Positions 46,797 through 58,269 of a DNA stretch of 64,000 bases are shown here, one piece after another. The notes beneath the pieces were generated by a model. The model saw only the letters and a program-made list of their open reading frames with translations, had not been told where the DNA came from and made no database searches. The position numbers and the translations under genes are program-made. Each line of letters begins with the position of its first letter. Within the stretch, counting starts at the first letter, position 1. Source of the DNA: Daphnia pulex. Lineage: Eukaryota; Arthropoda; Branchiopoda; Diplostraca; Daphniidae. Location of the stretch: NCBI RefSeq assembly GCF_021134715.1, contig NC_060023.1, positions 5,022,001 through 5,086,000 of the forward strand, in the 5' to 3' direction.

Positions 46797-49700
46797 GGTA
46801 AGCCTAGGGTGTTTCATATTTGACGAATATTTTTGTTTTTTTACGAACTTTTGTATTGGGGTACAAACAAATTTTTACCAAGTTTAAGGTCCCCAAAAAC
46901 ATTTTTAACCCCCCCCCCTCGAAAAAAACCAGAAAAAAGTGTCTAAAATGGGCTAAATTTTTGTTTTTCTCACAATCAAGCCAAAATTCCGCAGCGAAGA
47001 GAAGACAAATGATGAAACATCGTGCCTTCCATGTGTTCACCAAGTTTCAACACTCCACCATTATTTTTAACCCCCCCCCTTTAACTGAAGAAGTAATCCC
47101 CTCCATGCCTTCAGGATACTGTCCGAAATTGCGCTAGGCGTCAGTGACTCTGCGACTCTATCCCATTTGGCTAGTCTGTAGTCAGTCTTTCCACGTGGTG
47201 TTACACGAGTTCTTCAACGAGTGTGAACATGTCTAAGAACACGAGAAGATCAACGCGGTGTAGTGATGATTTGGTTGCTTGGTGAGGGACTTAGTAATAG
47301 TCTATTCATTAAAGATTTCTATTCATACGGCGTGAAAACAAGAACATGGTGACCCGCGAAGCATTTAAACAAATATTTGAAGAACTAAAAGAAATTTGGC
47401 AGAGAGCATATCTCCCAATGAAAGCTGAGAACAAAAGTTTAGACCAACTAATGTCTGGTCAATTCTGAGAAAAATTGAATTATCTCGGCGAGAAAAACCA
47501 GCCACCATTAAAATCAAAAAGATACAAAGACTGGCAAGAAGATTATAGTTTTCTTTTAGGGCAAAGGCAATCCCCACAGGTTTTTACATTTATGGAGCAG
47601 ACAGACTTATGGTTGAAAAGGAGAAGAGATTAAATAAGCGACAACCACGACTCTCTAATACAGCAGTAAAAGCTATTTCAGAAAACGTGAATCTTGACGA
47701 GTCCAAAGAAGAATCAACTTCAAGCGAAATTGATTGCGAATCAACAACAAGCGATACCGCTAGTTCAAATCCCGATGCAAATTTCCGCCCGTTGTCTTCT
47801 TATTCAAGACCAAGATCAGTGACACTTGAAATGAACACCAACTTAATAGCAAAACAAACTGGAACAGTAGCTTTGAGTCGTGGTTTAAGCATAAGAGACC
47901 ATGTTTCCATGCAAGCTTCCTTCGTGAAAGCAGGTGGTGGTAACGTCAACGACTTCGTCATGTCAGTCTCAACAACCTGGCGTCATAAACAAAAGAATCT
48001 TAAAGAAATTTATGACAACATAGGAGATGAATGGATGAAAATCAAGCCTAAGTTCTCTGTAATTCACTTTGATTCAAAGTTGATCAAGTAAGATTATTAT
48101 TGTAAATGTTGCTGAGTCGTGATGCAGATTGATTTTTTTAAAATATATATCTCAGTGGTGTAGTCGATGATCGAATCGCAGTGTTAATTAGCGGATTCCT
48201 ACTTCTGACACCCAAGCTTTTGGCCATTCCAAGTATTCCAGATTCAACGGGAGATTCACAAAACAAAGCGGTAGTGACATTGATGGAAGACTGGGAAGTA
48301 ATTGATTCTGTCGTTGCTATGTGTTTCGATACTACAGCCAGTAACACTGGCAGGTGGAAAGGTAGTGTTGCTCTAATAAAACGCAGACTTAATCACCCCA
48401 TTATGTGGCTCGCATGCAGACATCATGTCTATGAGCTTCACATTAAGCACGTCGCTGAGTCAATTATGGGAAAACGAAATAGTCCGTCTGAAGGATTGTT
48501 TCGTAACTTTCAAAAAGAATGGGACCAACTTGATCAAAGTATTGAAGGGCTTTCGCTATTTGATTACACAGGAATAAGCGAGGACAGTAAAAAACAAGCA
48601 GAATATATCCTATCATGGGGAATGAAATGACTACAAAAAAATACTTTCCCCAGAGAAGATTATCGAGAGCTTTTGGAACTGACCATTTTTTATCTATGCG
48701 GATCTACCTCACGGAAATTCAAGTTGAGGAAACCAGGAGCACATCACCATGCCCGATGTGCGGCATATGCCATATACTTCTTAAAAGTTGAACTGATGTC
48801 TGAAAGATTTTCTCTTGAATAGAACGAGCGAAATCAATCAAAAAGAATGGCTCAATTTATTGCCCTATTTCACTCAGAGGCCTTCCTGTGAGGTCGATTA
48901 AGTTCACTATCACCAGCACAAGATCTTAAATATTTACGGTTAATGCAACGTTACAAAGAAAAGGACAAAGAAGTTGCTGACGCGGCCATCAATTCTATTT
49001 TCAACCACCTTTGGTACCTTACTCAAGAGGTAGTCATTTTTTCGATTTTTGACGCTGAATTACCAACCAATTTACGCCAGGATATAGTAAAGCAGTTGCT
49101 GTCTTTCCCGCGTCTAAATCCCTTCATAACGGGAAAGCCCAAATTCCCCATCAACGCACTTAACAGAGAAGAACCCATCAATATATCATCTGCTTTAGTT
49201 TCCTGTGTCGGTGAATGTTCATGGCAATTATTTTCTCTGCTTGAATCCTATGGGGAATCAGTTGATTGGATGTACGCCCCAGTCGAATGCTGGGAAAAAT
49301 GTTAGGGTATCAGAAACTGGAAAAGTTTGTCAGCACGGTGGAGGTTGTGAATGACTGCGTGGAACGCGGTATCAAGCTAATTTCCGACTTCAAAGTTGTT
49401 ACAAAGAGCCAAGAACAACAGCAATACGTTTTTCAAGTTGTAGAGGCATATCGTTTAAATTTTCCCGTGTTCACTAAAGAAAATTTGAATAAAATTTGAT
49501 AATCTCTTTGATTCTATCATTCTGTTTTCTTATTTATTATTGGGGGGGGGGGGGTGTTAAAAATAATGGTGTAGTGATGAAATTTGATGAACGCATAGAA
49601 GACATGATGTTTCATCATATTTCTTCATTTCTTCTGTTCGCTGAAGAATTTTAGCTGGATTGTGAGAAAAACAAAAATGTAGCCCATTTTAGACACTTTT

Positions 49701-49851
49701 TTGGGGGGTTTTTTCGAGGGGGGAGGGGTAAAAATTTTTTTGGGGACCTCAAACTTGGTATACATTTTTGTAATAATATTAAACACCCCAATACAAAAGT
49801 TCGTAAAAAAAATAAAACTATTCTTTAAATATGAAACACCCTAGGTAAGCC
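46797..49851 (+). mobile_element. Complete hAT-superfamily DNA transposon with 8-bp TSD
   Basis: The element spans 46805-49843 (3039 bp). Terminal inverted repeats start TAGGGTGTTTCATATTT and extend, with decay, for about 310 bp each. Both ends are flanked by the 8-bp duplication GGTAAGCC (46797-46804, 49844-49851), the hallmark length for hAT. The interior codes for one broken transposase-like protein on the plus strand. C-runs at 46910-46918 and 47073-47080 and a G-run at 49543-49553 lie at matching places in the two arms. Confidence 0.9.
47346..49499 (+). pseudogene. hAT-like transposase, broken
   Basis: The likely start is ATG 47346. Coding pieces in order: 47346-47470 (stop), about 47560-48087, a 68-nt GT-AG intron (48088-48155), 48156-48628 (stop), 48629-48820 (stop) and 48943-49499 with a frameshift near 49300. 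Recognisable motifs are CFDTTASNTGRWKGSVALI near 48330, LACRHHVYELHIKH near 48410 and PGAHHHARCAAYAIYFLK near 48735, a set found in a group of animal transposase-like proteins. At least three stops and two frameshifts make it inactive. The hAT assignment comes from the 8-bp target duplication and TAGGGTG ends. Confidence 0.75.
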
Positions 49852-51238
49852 ACACGTTGTTATAAAAGCACTGCCTCCTGTAATTTTTAGTCACTTCATA
49901 GTGGTCACTTAACTGCAGCCATTCTCTGGAAGTTCTATCTACGCGAAGTCAACCAATCGATGTGGCGACCAAGTCAGGGATTTTGATGAAAATTTTACCC
50001 TGCGGAGATCTAGTGATAGCGATTTTGTTGCCAACTAACATTTTGTATTTTTGAAGAAATACAAAAATAGTTATTAAATATTTAGTTTTCACGTTTTTTA
50101 TTTATCCACGTTTAGCACGTAATATAAAACTTATTGGTAATATAATTAATATATTATATGACGTGTATTATAAATTATTGTTCTGTAGTCTACAGCCTAA
50201 CCCCCTTAACTTTTTCATACAGAATAAAAATCGTAACGATGGCAATCAAAGGGCATGGCAATGATGGCAACATCTGAAATTGTGTGTAAACGTACTATTT
50301 CCGCATCTAGTGATAGAAAAAGGAACTATTCTTTTGCCAACGGAAGGCTGCTACCTAGTACCTGCTGGCTCGTCAGAACGCTACGTCAATCTAAAAAGGT
50401 CTAACGCGCCAGTATAGACGGATGAGAAGCCGTCATATTTCAGCAAAATTCGCTGAGGTTCCAACAAGGATTACATTTGGCAATGATCATCGCCCATATC
50501 GAACATTTCTTTCAAATCCGTTGAATTTGATATTTCACGGTGTTGACTCAGAGCTACTAGTGCAATGGGTGATTGACACGCCTTGGGGAATTCATGCTCG
50601 GAACGTAAATTCAAGGCTTCTTTCCAAAAAATCACCCATGTTTACGAGGGCCCGTATTTCCATTAAAAACACAAGCCACACCGATTAGCTCAAGAGCATT
50701 AATCAGAACTCTTTGTCAGGGATATAATGCAAAAAATCTACCCTTTCCTTCGTTCCTTTCATAATATTAAATGGGATAACTGTCCATTAAACAATATTAC
50801 CATCTCACACTTCCTTGAAAGAATTATTGCACAGAGTGGGGAGGGATAATTATTTGACTGATCTCATGTCGTGACCATTTTTCAGCAGGACTTTGATATT
50901 ACCTTGACATCCAACCCCTTAATTTTTACTAAGTTCTTGAGCATTTTCAGGTTCCTATTACAAATTTATGTTATAAGGGAAGCGATCCTGCTTCTTTTTG
51001 TATGCACTTTACCATCCTTTTTGACAAGGTTTCATAGTTTCCTTTTCACGTAAGGACTGGGATTTTTCGTCACTTACTTTTTTACACTTTCAGAAAATTA
51101 TCTTACAGCAAAATTAACCCAACACAGAGAAAATTATCTTCATATTAAAAATCAGCAACCGAAGGAGAAATAAATTTTGCGTAACTTAATGAAATTTTTG
51201 GAGAATTGTAGACTTCGTTCAACCAGTCGTTTCCATAG
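49852..51238. other. Spacer between two transposons, no gene seen
   Basis: One 88-codon open frame at 50422-50688 without recognisable family or splice context. Otherwise A/T-rich DNA. Confidence 0.5.
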
Positions 51239-54200
51239 GGTCAATCCGCGCGGATTTGAAAAATCTGATGTGCGACCAAAACTCAAATTTCTTTCAAATT
51301 TGGTGAGTGAATGAATGTTTTAAATTTATTGGCCAAAGGATTTTTTTTGCGCAATTAGGGAAAAAGTTGTAGCGAAATGAAAATCAGATTTTTTCATTTT
51401 GCCGTAACTTAGGATCTTTTCCGCGTTTTCATTTTTATTTATTTAACACTAGTGATTATTTCACTATTGATTTTTGAATAAGTACGTCTTATTCAGTTTT
51501 TCACGCTCTTTTAATGGTATTTTTTTTTTTTTTTAAATTAATTCGTGATTTAACTTTTAAATGTTCAGAGTGTGTTTTACAAAAGTACACCTGAACAGCT
51601 TCGCCTCTGAGATTTTTTTAAAATTTTTGCACTAAAAAAGAGGACCTGTTATAGTATGTGCTCTCTTTTTTTGCGAGGGGTAAATCTTTCATAGTGCCAA
51701 TTTAATTGTATGAAATGTCCCTATTTTTATGTAAAAGATTGGCTTCGGCGGCCATTTTTACTCATCCCTTTACCCTCTCTCCCCTTTTTGGCCTTGACTA
51801 CCCCGGACGGGCTTGATGCAAGAACACGCTAGGGGTGGAGCCTAATTTCTTTCGCTAGTAATTTTCTGTTTCCGAATAGTATTGTGCTTCAAACATGTGG
51901 TTCGTAATCAACAATCTCAATAATTAGTTTTACAATAAAGAACCAATTTTAGTCATGGCTGTTGCGCAGTGTTCAGTGGGTGTTCAACCTAATGACCAAT
52001 GTTATTTAACACGATATGTGAAACAAGACAACTCTATGGTCTCAATAGATTCTATTGATGGTTTCGATGCACAAATCGTGAAGCGGAGTGTAAATATGGA
52101 TAATATTCCAACAATTTGTCTTCATCATATATCTGCTTATACTACAAATTTTGATCGCCATGTGAAGGGTAACAAGTGTGCAAACCTGTAAAGTGTACAC
52201 GATTCCAATTGCAAAATCCCCAAAGGCGTGAAAATAGTGTCAATGGACATGTGCAAGTTATTGAAAACCAAAATGCCAAATTTTTATGTCTATCCAGGAC
52301 AAAGTCTATGTGTTAAGTGTTACATTACATCTAGAAATCTTTCAGTTCAACGAGAAGAAAATGATTTTGTATCACAATCGTCATCGTCTGTATTTGATGA
52401 TGTTGATACCGCGATGCATAACATTTTCTCAAGTGACGCTTCTTTTGATTATCCTTCACAACCATTTGGAATCTCTCAATCCGGCACTAGTGCCCTTCAA
52501 GTTACTCCAGTTCAACTAGATCTAAGAAAATCAAAAGTACTTAGGTTCGTTGCTATTAAAAAAACCGCGGAAAAGGTGGGAAAAGCATTCGTTTCCTTGC
52601 ATGAGTCTCTTATTTGTGAAGAAGCCTTAGAAAATGGTAATGAACTAATGGATAACTCAATGAACTGCACTTCTGAAGATTGTTAACAGCTGATGATTGA
52701 TCTAAAAGAACGCTGTGCTAATCTTCAAATTATGTCTGACTACTCTGGAATTCTGTCCCTGCTGACTTTAGTTTCACAGTCATGGACTCTTCAAAAAACA
52801 TCACATTTTTTTAATGTACCGATTTAAAAAGTCCGAAGAGCGCGAATTTTGAAAAAGGAATCCTTGCGATTCCTGAAAAGTCAACTGGACGAAAAATAGG
52901 TGAAGAGGAAAAAGAGATAGTGATTGATTTTTATTTGAATGATAAGTACTCGAGGATGCAACCTGGGATGAAGGATTTTGTTTCGGTGAAAGTGGCTCCC
53001 GGTGAGAAAAAAATTAAACTAAAAAAAACTTCTACTATTAATTATAGACGAACTCTACATCAAATATAAAGAATATTGTGAAAATCAACTTTGTATGAAA
53101 CCCTGTGGTCGAACAAAATTTTTTGAACTCCGTCCAAAAATGTGATAGAAGTTGGTGCATCAGGTGCTCACAATGTGTGTGTGTTTGTGAAAAGCACGAA
53201 AACGTCAAGTGAATGGTTGATGTGATTTCAACCAACGTCGAAAAAACATTGCTAATTGACAAATTGGTGTGCGATATAAGCAACGGTGAATGTATGTTAA
53301 GTCGATCTCCAAATTTTCGTGGGATGGAAATGTTATTGGATCACGTAATGAGAATGGTTGATGGATTGGAAGATGAAATTAAATTTAAGCAATGGGAATC
53401 GACAGACCGAAACATTCTTCTAGAAAAAAAACTCAATAAAGTGATTTTTGTGAACAATTTGATTGAGAAAATTGATTCTCTAACTACCCATAATTTTGTT
53501 TGGAAAAAAACAGGCGAAATATGTGAAAGAACTGAAGGGTAATTTGCCTGAAAATGTCTGTATCCTACAAGTAGATTTTTTCACAGAATTATAGTATGAT
53601 AACCAAAAATTCTACACAAGGATCTTTTTTTAATCCGCCGGCTCAAGCTACGTTACATACTTTCATCTCGTATGTTGGGAAAACAATAAATCACCCAATT
53701 TGTGTTTTTTTGGACTATAATACCCACAACACTGTAGCTGTCCATTCTTTTCTGAAAGTACTGATTGATTACCTCAAGGACATGTATCCTAATCTGAAAA
53801 AAATGTTCATTTTACTGACGGTGCTGCTAGTCAGTATAAAAACTATAAAAATTTCATCAATCTTCTTCATCACAAAAATGATTTTCAGTTGCATGGAGAG
53901 TGGCATTTCTTCGCTACAAGTCATGGGAAAGGTCCGTGTGATGGGATTGGAGGAACGATTAAAAGATTACCTCGAAGAGCAAGTCTGCAAGGTGAAGCCA
54001 ATATTCAAACTCCGCTGTCGTTATTCAATTGGTGTGAACATCACGTCAGAAATATCAAATGCTTTCGTGTCATCAGACAACATTTCCTTAAACGAATAGT
54101 TTTTGTCGAACAGAAAATGCAAAACGATACCTGGAACTCAGTCTTACCATGCATACGTTCCCTTGGATGAAGTTACCATTGAAGCAAGAGTTTTCTCATT

Positions 54201-55319
54201 GAGTGATCATTCAGAAAATTTACTATGATTCGCCCACCTAGAAATGTGTTTAATAATGCGATCCTGTTTGAACAATTGGAAATTGATTCTTTTGTTGCTT
54301 GTGTGTACGAAACTGAAAAAAATAGTACTTTGCAAAAATTTTGAATCGAAGCACGGAAGATTTGGAAGTTAAGGTTCATTTTATGAAACCGTGCGGAGAA
54401 GAATACACTGAACTTGGATGCAGATTCTCTCATAAAAACGATATTGCTCATGTTCCAATTACAAATACATTGTCAGTAGTTCAATCGCTGAAAAAACTTC
54501 TACTAGGGCAAGAAATTTTCATGTGGACGGTAAAGAATTAAATGAGATTTGTTAAAAATTTGTTCATTACATTCAAGATAACCCGTAGCTTCTCTATAAA
54601 TACATTGACAATCTAGATTTGAAATGGTTTTTTTTTATTTATTTAATAATTACAATTGAATGAAATCATACATTTAGGCTATATCTGTCAATATTTATTT
54701 GAAAGAAATTAGACTCCACCCCTTGCGTGTTCTTGCATCAAGACCGCCCGGGGTAGTCAAGGCCAAAAAAGAGAGAGAGGGTAAAGGGATGAGTAAAAAT
54801 GTCCGCCGAAGCCAAATAGGGACATTTCATACAATTAAATTGGCACTATGAAAGATTTAACCCTCGAGAGAAAAGAGAGCATAAACTATAACAGGTCATC
54901 TTTTTTTAGTGCAAAAATTTAAAAAAAATCTCAGAGGCGAAGCTGTTCAGGTGTACTTTTGTAAGACACACTCTGAACATTTTAAAGTGAAATCACGAAT
55001 TAATTAAAAAAAAATAAAAAAAAAATGCCATTAAAAAGAGCGTGAAAAACTGAATAAGACGTACTTATTTAAAAATAAATAGAGAAATAAACACTAGTGT
55101 TAAATAAATAAAAAGAAAAACACGGAAAAAATCGAAAAAAAGTTACGGCAAAATGAAAAAAATCTGATTTTCATTTCGCTACAACTTTTTCCCTAATTGC
55201 GCCAAAAAAAATCCTTTGGCCAATAAATTTAAAACATATTTATTCATTCACTCACCAAATTTGAACGAAATCCGAGTTTTGGTCGCGCATCGGATTTTCC
55301 AAATCCGTGCGGATTGACC
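51239..55319 (+). mobile_element. 4.1-kb DNA transposon with ~610-bp inverted repeats
   Basis: Left arm 51239-51852 and right arm 54703-55319 are inverted copies that begin GGTCAATCCGCGCGGATTTG and complement. Flanks CCATAG (51233-51238) and TCATAG (55320-55325) may be an imperfect 6-bp target duplication. The interior encodes one fragmented protein on the plus strand. Superfamily was not determined: the target duplication is imperfect, the repeats are unusually long, and the protein is not one I can name. Confidence 0.82.
51955..54541 (+). pseudogene. Unnamed transposase-like protein, fragmented
   Basis: Pieces: 51955-52191 with a Cys/His segment (CLHHISAYTTNFDRHVKGNKC); 52228-52686 with a CxxC pair (LCVKCYITS); about 53090-53215 with a Cys-rich run ending CEKHENVK; 53213-53542; 53596-53840 (ICVFLDYNTHNTVAVHSF); and in a shifted frame 53815-54170 with FTDGAASQYKNYKNFI and WHFFATSHGKGPCDGIGGT. 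Asp residues in these last three blocks could be a DDD/E triad, and the Cys/His segments an N-terminal DNA-binding part. Stops near 52192 and 52684 and a frameshift near 53815 break it. This motif set recurs in repetitive animal genes of unnamed function, as far as I recall. Confidence 0.6.
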
Positions 55320-56595
55320 TCATAGTGGAAGATGAGACAGAAATCGTCGGGCAGAGAGAATATGATAAAAAGAAGACAAACATTGTGATGGGATTTAGTT
55401 GTCCGGTGCGATGCAATGGTATTTCTTTTCCGTCCTTTTCTATGTATGATGAATGTTTTCATATAAAATAAATATTCACAGGGTTATTGTTAAGGGATAT
55501 GGCTAATTTATTCGAATTATTTGAACGTGCAGCTGTGGTCATCACTGTAATGACGCAAAACATGGATGAGCATATTCCGGCAATCATATTGCTTCTTTTT
55601 GTTAAAACAACATATTTACAGCAGACAATATTAAGTACTGGTCTTAATTTATTGAAGCCAAACTTAAGAAGTTGGGAATTCAAATACTTACATATTCCGC
55701 AGACGGAGACAGAAGAGAAATAAAAATGATTCACCAAGTTTGAGTTTATGTACACTTTCTCCCAGTCTTTCTCGAAAAACAAAAATGCAGAAGCGGTATG
55801 AAATATGTATTGTTTTTAAGAAAAGTAAATAATCTTTGATGTCAGACAAGGTTTTCTTCTATGCAGCACAACATAATAGCTGATGAAACATGTTAACTGC
55901 TGAAGCTAAAATGAGATTTTTTGCCGCTGATGTGATATATCAATGCAGTGGTAGTACACAATACACAAAGAGAAGACGGAGCTTCTTGTCAATGTTTATA
56001 TACAGGCGAAAAATTTCGAACTGAAACTAGACCAAGATACATTTCTCAAAATAGGAAAAAGGAATTGCTTCCTTGTTCAAACCTAAATGCGGCAAAACGG
56101 CCGCTTTTTCTTGTTTTCGGTTTTTTTATGGATCTGCCTGAACATCTGTCTTTTAGACCAGTAAAAATAAATAACTAAAACAATAATAATAACTAAGATG
56201 CGCGAGTTGTCGCACGAATTTTGGCTATGTGGAACCGTTGTAATTTTCCAAAGCTCTATAGTCTTAATTGGATATTTTTAAATTGGAATAATTTTCTTGG
56301 AAAATATTTGAATAAAGCAGTCATATAATCTTTAATGATCTGATTAAAATCCCGAAATCCTGGCCAGAAATTCAAAATAATCAACTTGGAAACGAAAAAA
56401 AGGTTGTGAATGGAAATGGTAGAATGGAAACCGAAATATTTTCTTGGAAGATTTTTGATGGATCCCTCACTATAAAGTGATATGACTCCAGAATGCGAAC
56501 TAATCAAAATGCATTTGTTTCATGATAAGATATGGAAAACACACTGCTCTTATTGAACATAATAAATAAAAATGAAATTCAAATCATCCCAAGAC
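55320..56595. other. Intergenic, no gene recognised
   Basis: Short open frames at 55459-55782 (-), 55487-55723 (+) and 55948-56178 (+) have no recognisable domain. A/T-rich. Confidence 0.45.
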
Positions 56596-56599
56596 TCCA

Positions 56600-57030
56600 T
56601 TAGTAAACAATTAATGCTGATTAAAAAATTGGCTAGGAGCTCTCGACGAGTTGAACTCCGTTGTAAGTGATTGTTCACGCCTCCTAGGTAAACTGAGCAC
56701 TGTTGGAACCCTGGATGAAGCAGGGAGCGTCGGTTCAGGCGATGAAACAGAGAGTAACCCATTGCGAGATCTAACTCCGGGCTGGTGCCAAAAGCGTTCA
56801 ACTGTGAAGCTGCCTCAGTGCTGCCGGAAAGGTCAACGGGAATGGAGATGATAGTAGTCTTGCCAGTTTCGACCGCCTCTATGTAGCCCAAATCATTAAA
56901 GTACCGTCCCATCTTCTTCTTCGTTGAACAGGTATATCCAGCTCTGGAAGCCTACGATAACGTTGTTTTCAAACCTATTGAAAACATTTACGTACTCCCA
57001 GCCACTGCCTGTCACATCACCAGGGATGTA
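56600..57030 (-). pseudogene. EndoU (XendoU-type) ribonuclease C-terminal fragment, catalytic residues lost
   Basis: Minus-strand reading gives GSGWEYVNVF, then VIVGFQSWIYLFNEEEDG, then after a one-base frameshift near 56897 LGYIEAV...TTIISIPVDLSG...FGTSPELDLAMGYSLFHRL and CSVYLGG. These align in order with the EndoU signatures GFEHVFVGE, GFHNWI.FYLEEK.G, D..GYI, GTSPEFE.ALYTLCF and C.V.LGG. The first catalytic His is Tyr and the second is Gln; the catalytic Lys before the FxxGTSPE block is not present. The 5' part is cut off by a palindromic transposon beginning at 57029. EndoU proteins cleave RNA at uridines. This copy should be inactive. Confidence 0.72.
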
Positions 57031-57613
57031 CAGTCTCCTCAATAAGTATGGGATCACCCCGCGCCGTTCCATAAGGCGGCGTTTATTTTTCATATGGGTT
57101 TTTCGGTTGGCAAAAATCGAAAAAATGACATAAATTCACCAAACTTGGGATTTATGTCATTTTACGTTTTTTCTATTGTCTGAATTTTTTTCAGATTTTT
57201 TCCCCTATTTTTAATGCCTAGAAAAGTGGGGCACAAAGTATCGGATCACTCCAACGCCGCCCGTGTTGTCTTATGGCGCAAATGGGCTTTTCATATTGCT
57301 TTTTATATATTTAATTTTCTAGAAGGAATTTTTATTTTCAAATCGTGTATACAATACTCTTTCATAAATTTACTGTCAGTTTTTTATGATGATATGAATT
57401 ATTTTCGAATTTTCCCAGATTTATTCGTTTCCCGAGTTTCTGAAATAAGAGACTGCAAAGGACTTGATTTACGGTTTACAACCTCTATCAGCTGGCGTAG
57501 GCCGGAAAATTAGTGTTGTTTCTATACGCCCCTAAGTAAAAAAGGAAGCAGAGCGCCAGTGGTGTATAGAAACGACACTAATTTTCCGGCCTACGCCAGC
57601 TGATAGAGGTTTT
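57029..57613 (+). mobile_element. Truncated copy of the palindromic mariner-like element
   Basis: Starts TACAGTCTCCTCAATAAGTA, equivalent to the start of the complete copy at 61384. It runs through the left arm, past the centre of symmetry near 57540, and stops in the right arm at about 57613. The arm contains a 99-codon open frame (57214-57513) also intact in the other copy. Confidence 0.87.
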
Positions 57614-58269
57614 GCTTCTTCTTCTACTTTTGCTCTGCCACCAACTACCGAGTGATAATCCAAAAATAATTCGACAACCAACATAATTTTCCCCAAATAT
57701 GTCCTTGCAGAAAAAATGCGAGTTTGTTGTCTTTCTCATGATGCCATGGGTTTAGTGCTATCATGGTGTTAATTTCATTTTAAGAACCATGTTTGAATAA
57801 ACTCATGATTGAAATATTTTTCAAAAAATTTCCCCTGCAAGATTCGAAAACGAAACCACAATTTCCTAAAGATTCTCAAGACACCACTTAACCCTTTGCC
57901 AATCTATACAATCTACGATCCACTACGGTTCTTTTTTGAAGGAAAGTAAAGGGAAAATTAAATGTGTTGTCAAATAATTGTTACGGTTACACTGACTGTG
58001 TTATAAATTCGGGACAGCACTGTGGTGATTTTCGAAAAAAATTTCAAAATCCTGGTCCTAAGTTCGAACCGAGAACCGATAATAAAATTTTCGCCCCCAA
58101 ATAGCCAATGAAACCAATGTGCCATCAGAATATATCGAAACGAAATAAATCGAAATACTTCGAACTCTTCAATGTATGATGTGGCTGTGGGTAGTTCATC
58201 GTGCTAATCCAATATACCAACGATGTTGTACTGATTCTTGTTTTTATTGTTTTGAAAAAGGGATCATAA
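57614..58269. other. Spacer, no gene seen
   Basis: Sequence between the truncated palindromic element and the 3' end of the LEA-like gene. No supported coding region. Confidence 0.5.

Noticed and set aside
47561..47600. A TTTTCTTTTAG acceptor-like site near 47560 as the start of a second transposase exon
   Set aside because: No matching donor in phase was found; a one-base frameshift explains the change of frame equally well.
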